From contig CAAEIM010000101.1 in assembly GCA_900755995.1 (NCBI GenBank), positions 1 to 7,257 on the forward strand: 7,257 nucleotides of DNA, given 5' to 3'. The notes below the pieces were generated by a model, which was given only the letters and a program-made list of their open reading frames with translations, did no database searches and was not told the DNA's origin. Below, piece after piece: positions 6,066 to 7,257 of the stretch (position 1 is the first letter of the stretch; the number at the start of each line of letters is the position of its first letter). Origin of the DNA: Clostridia bacterium. GTDB lineage: Bacteria > Bacillota > Clostridia > Oscillospirales > Acutalibacteraceae. The position numbers and the translations under genes were made by a program.

Positions 6066-6659
6066 ATGGAAAATGAAAAGAGAAAGGTCGGTGATTACAC
6101 CGTCCTCTGCGCCGTGAATATCGGTTCCCGTGAAATCATTCTTGCCGAGAATGAGCAGAGTGCCAACGGAGAACGCTTCCTCTGCTGCTACGGAGAGCGC
6201 AACGACATATTTGAAAAGTTTACCGAGTGTGCTGTTGGTGACGACTACATTGATGCAGCGCTGTTCTTTGCAGAGCGCATCAAGCAAGACGCCGAGAGGT
6301 TTCGGGAAGAGGTTGAAAAGCTGGATATTCCCGTGACGGTTATCACCCAAGCGGACTGCATCCCCGACCACTATAAGAACGACATCAACGGCAAAATCAT
6401 CGCCATCTACCCGGCAATCCTCAAGCCGGAGTATCAAAGAGCAGATCGACAGCTTTTCCTTGTGGCCGGTGGCTTCGGTGCTTCGGCAAACAGTCGTGGC
6501 AGTGCGGTGTTTTGCAAGAACCTTTATGACGGAAAAATAACCCGGTATGAGCGTATGGATGTGCTGGGTGAAGTAAAGCCAGAGCGTATGCCTGATTGGG
6601 CAAAAGAAAAAGCGGCTGCTTTTAGCCGCACAATTCAAGGAAAAGACCACGAGCGATAA
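6066..6659 (+). CDS. Conserved ICE hypothetical protein with GGFGASxNSRG motif
   Basis: The product is 197 residues. The start is the ATG at 6066, with GAGG at 6055-6058 seven bases upstream overlapping the previous stop. The open frame extends 64 codons further upstream, but that part overlaps the preceding gene in another frame and has no plausible start. Residues about 36-85 include ERFLCCYGERNDIFEKF and a helical stretch. Residues 96-180 carry the recognisable core: ADCIPDHYKNDINGK, LKPEYQRADRQLFLVAGGFG, GGFGASANSRGSAVFC (135-150), LYDGKITRYERMDVLG, and KPERMPDWAKEK. I recall this core from proteins widespread on Clostridia ICEs, sometimes fused to larger polyvalent proteins, without known activity. 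There is no signal peptide or membrane segment, so it is probably cytosolic. The basic C-terminus ends KDHER. Confidence 0.83.
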   Translation: MENEKRKVGDYTVLCAVNIGSREIILAENEQSANGERFLCCYGERNDIFEKFTECAVGDDYIDAALFFAERIKQDAERFREEVEKLDIPVTVITQADCIPDHYKNDINGKIIAIYPAILKPEYQRADRQLFLVAGGFGASANSRGSAVFCKNLYDGKITRYERMDVLGEVKPERMPDWAKEKAAAFSRTIQGKDHER

Positions 6660-6673
6660 GGAGGTAGATTTCT

Positions 6674-6925
6674 ATGGCAGCAAAGAAAACCGCAGTGGAT
6701 CAGGGCTTGCAGCAAAAAATGAAGGTGCTGGCAAAGCTCTTTGAGGCAGGTTGCAAAACCGAAAAGGATCTGAAGGCGTTGACGCTACCCACGATCCTGA
6801 AAATCCCCGATGTAACGGTGGCAGATATGACCATCATCACCGAGCTTCAGGAGCAGGTAGCAAAGAATCGCCTGTTTTCCTACTTGGGAGGTGACACGGA
6901 TGAGCCAAGCGACCCGACCGAATGA
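6674..6925 (+). CDS. Small helical conserved-hypothetical protein with acidic tail
   Basis: The product is 83 residues. TAAGGAGG at 6657-6664 overlaps the stop of the preceding gene and lies 9 bases before the ATG, a strong site. A basic N-terminus (MAAKKTAVDQGLQQKMK) leads into helices: LAKLFEAGCKTEKDLKAL (19-36), then ILKIPDVTVADMTIITELQE (41-60), and it ends in an acidic tail (GGDTDEPSDPTE). The middle could be a helix-turn-helix-like bundle, but no diagnostic residues confirm DNA binding. The last 26 bases overlap the next gene, which suggests translational coupling. I do not recognise a characterised family; it resembles small hypothetical proteins of ICE operons. Confidence 0.8.
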   Translation: MAAKKTAVDQGLQQKMKVLAKLFEAGCKTEKDLKALTLPTILKIPDVTVADMTIITELQEQVAKNRLFSYLGGDTDEPSDPTE

Positions 6926-7257
6926 CCGACATATCATCTGGAGCGATATGCACCTTGATGTGGATGACTGGCGGGAGGGCTACAAGGAGTTCCTTGAAAT
7001 GAACGAGCTGGACGCTGACCCCAACGATGAGCAGGCGCTCTACGAATGGATGATGGAAACCAACAGTGACTACCTCTCTGACGAGCGGGTGAATCTGAAT
7101 ATCCAGCTTTCCCAGCCCATCATCGTCATTGGCGACCTCGGCCTATGGCACGGCAGAGTGATGGGCTACAAGGAAGTTCCCTCCGGCAACATCCGGGATT
7201 GCCTTTACGCCGACACGGATTTTACCGAGTGGTATGTGGACCGATACGGCGACCTTC
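6900..7257 (+). CDS. Conserved ICE hypothetical protein (3' end outside window)
   Basis: The frame is open from ATG 6900 to the right edge, giving 119 residues with no stop. GGGAGGTGA (6886-6894) lies just upstream, inside the end of the preceding gene, and the two overlap by 26 bases in different frames. Recognisable stretches are HIIWSDMHLDVDDW (11-24), DYLSDERVNLNIQLSQPIIV (57-76), IGDLGLWHGRVMGY (77-90) and GNIRDCLYADTDFTEWYVD (96-114). I recall this combination as a highly conserved hypothetical protein of Clostridia ICEs. No catalytic motif is assignable from the visible part. There is no signal peptide, and the residues are strongly acidic, so it is probably cytosolic. Confidence 0.85.
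   Translation, partial: MSQATRPNDRHIIWSDMHLDVDDWREGYKEFLEMNELDADPNDEQALYEWMMETNSDYLSDERVNLNIQLSQPIIVIGDLGLWHGRVMGYKEVPSGNIRDCLYADTDFTEWYVDRYGDL

Noticed and set aside
6039..6650. 203-codon open frame on the minus strand
   Set aside because: Codon-aligned shadow of the 197-residue ICE protein; no plausible ribosome binding site or family match.

Overview
The window looks like part of an integrative and conjugative element (ICE) from a gut-type Bacillota (Clostridia/Eubacteriales) host. This rests on four things seen together: a ParB-type partition protein, a giant sortase-anchored SpaA/CnaB surface protein with an N-terminal thioester domain, strong AAGGAGG-type ribosome binding sites with tightly packed genes, and a run of small conserved-hypothetical genes of the kind found in Tn1549/CTn-like elements. 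The ICE and host assignments are inference. No integrase, relaxase, attachment site, rRNA or tRNA is visible.

Layout. Positions 1-449 hold the 3' part of parB. Positions 450-706 are the only real intergenic region. It carries three CTATCTC repeats exactly 19 bp apart, an inverted repeat over a likely -35 region, a perfect TATAAT -10 box, and a 5' leader whose first bases can pair with the bases just before the next start codon. Positions 707-1261 encode a small lipoprotein with a long Gln/Glu/Pro-rich tether. A strong hairpin terminator (1282-1311) follows, ending only a few bases before the ribosome binding site of the next gene.

Positions 1337-5611 encode a 1424-residue secreted, wall-anchored protein: signal peptide, Cys-Gln thioester domain, about ten SpaA/CnaB-like domains, a TPKTG sorting motif, a membrane helix and a lysine-rich tail. 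Its stop codon overlaps the ATG of a 30-residue single-span membrane microprotein (5611-5703). A second strong terminator follows (5715-5744), again just upstream of the next ribosome binding site. Four small cytosolic-looking genes then run on the plus strand (5768-6055, 6066-6659, 6674-6925 and 6900 to the window end). They are closely spaced or overlapping and look like one operon of ICE accessory genes without assigned function.

How it may work together (inference): the lipoprotein, the thioester adhesin and the microprotein form a cell-surface module on a mobile element. The adhesin could attach donor cells covalently to host or partner surfaces. Both terminators leave almost no room for a promoter before the next gene, so the adhesin and the downstream operon may be expressed by controlled read-through from upstream. 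All supported genes are on the plus strand; the long minus-strand open frames are codon-aligned shadows.
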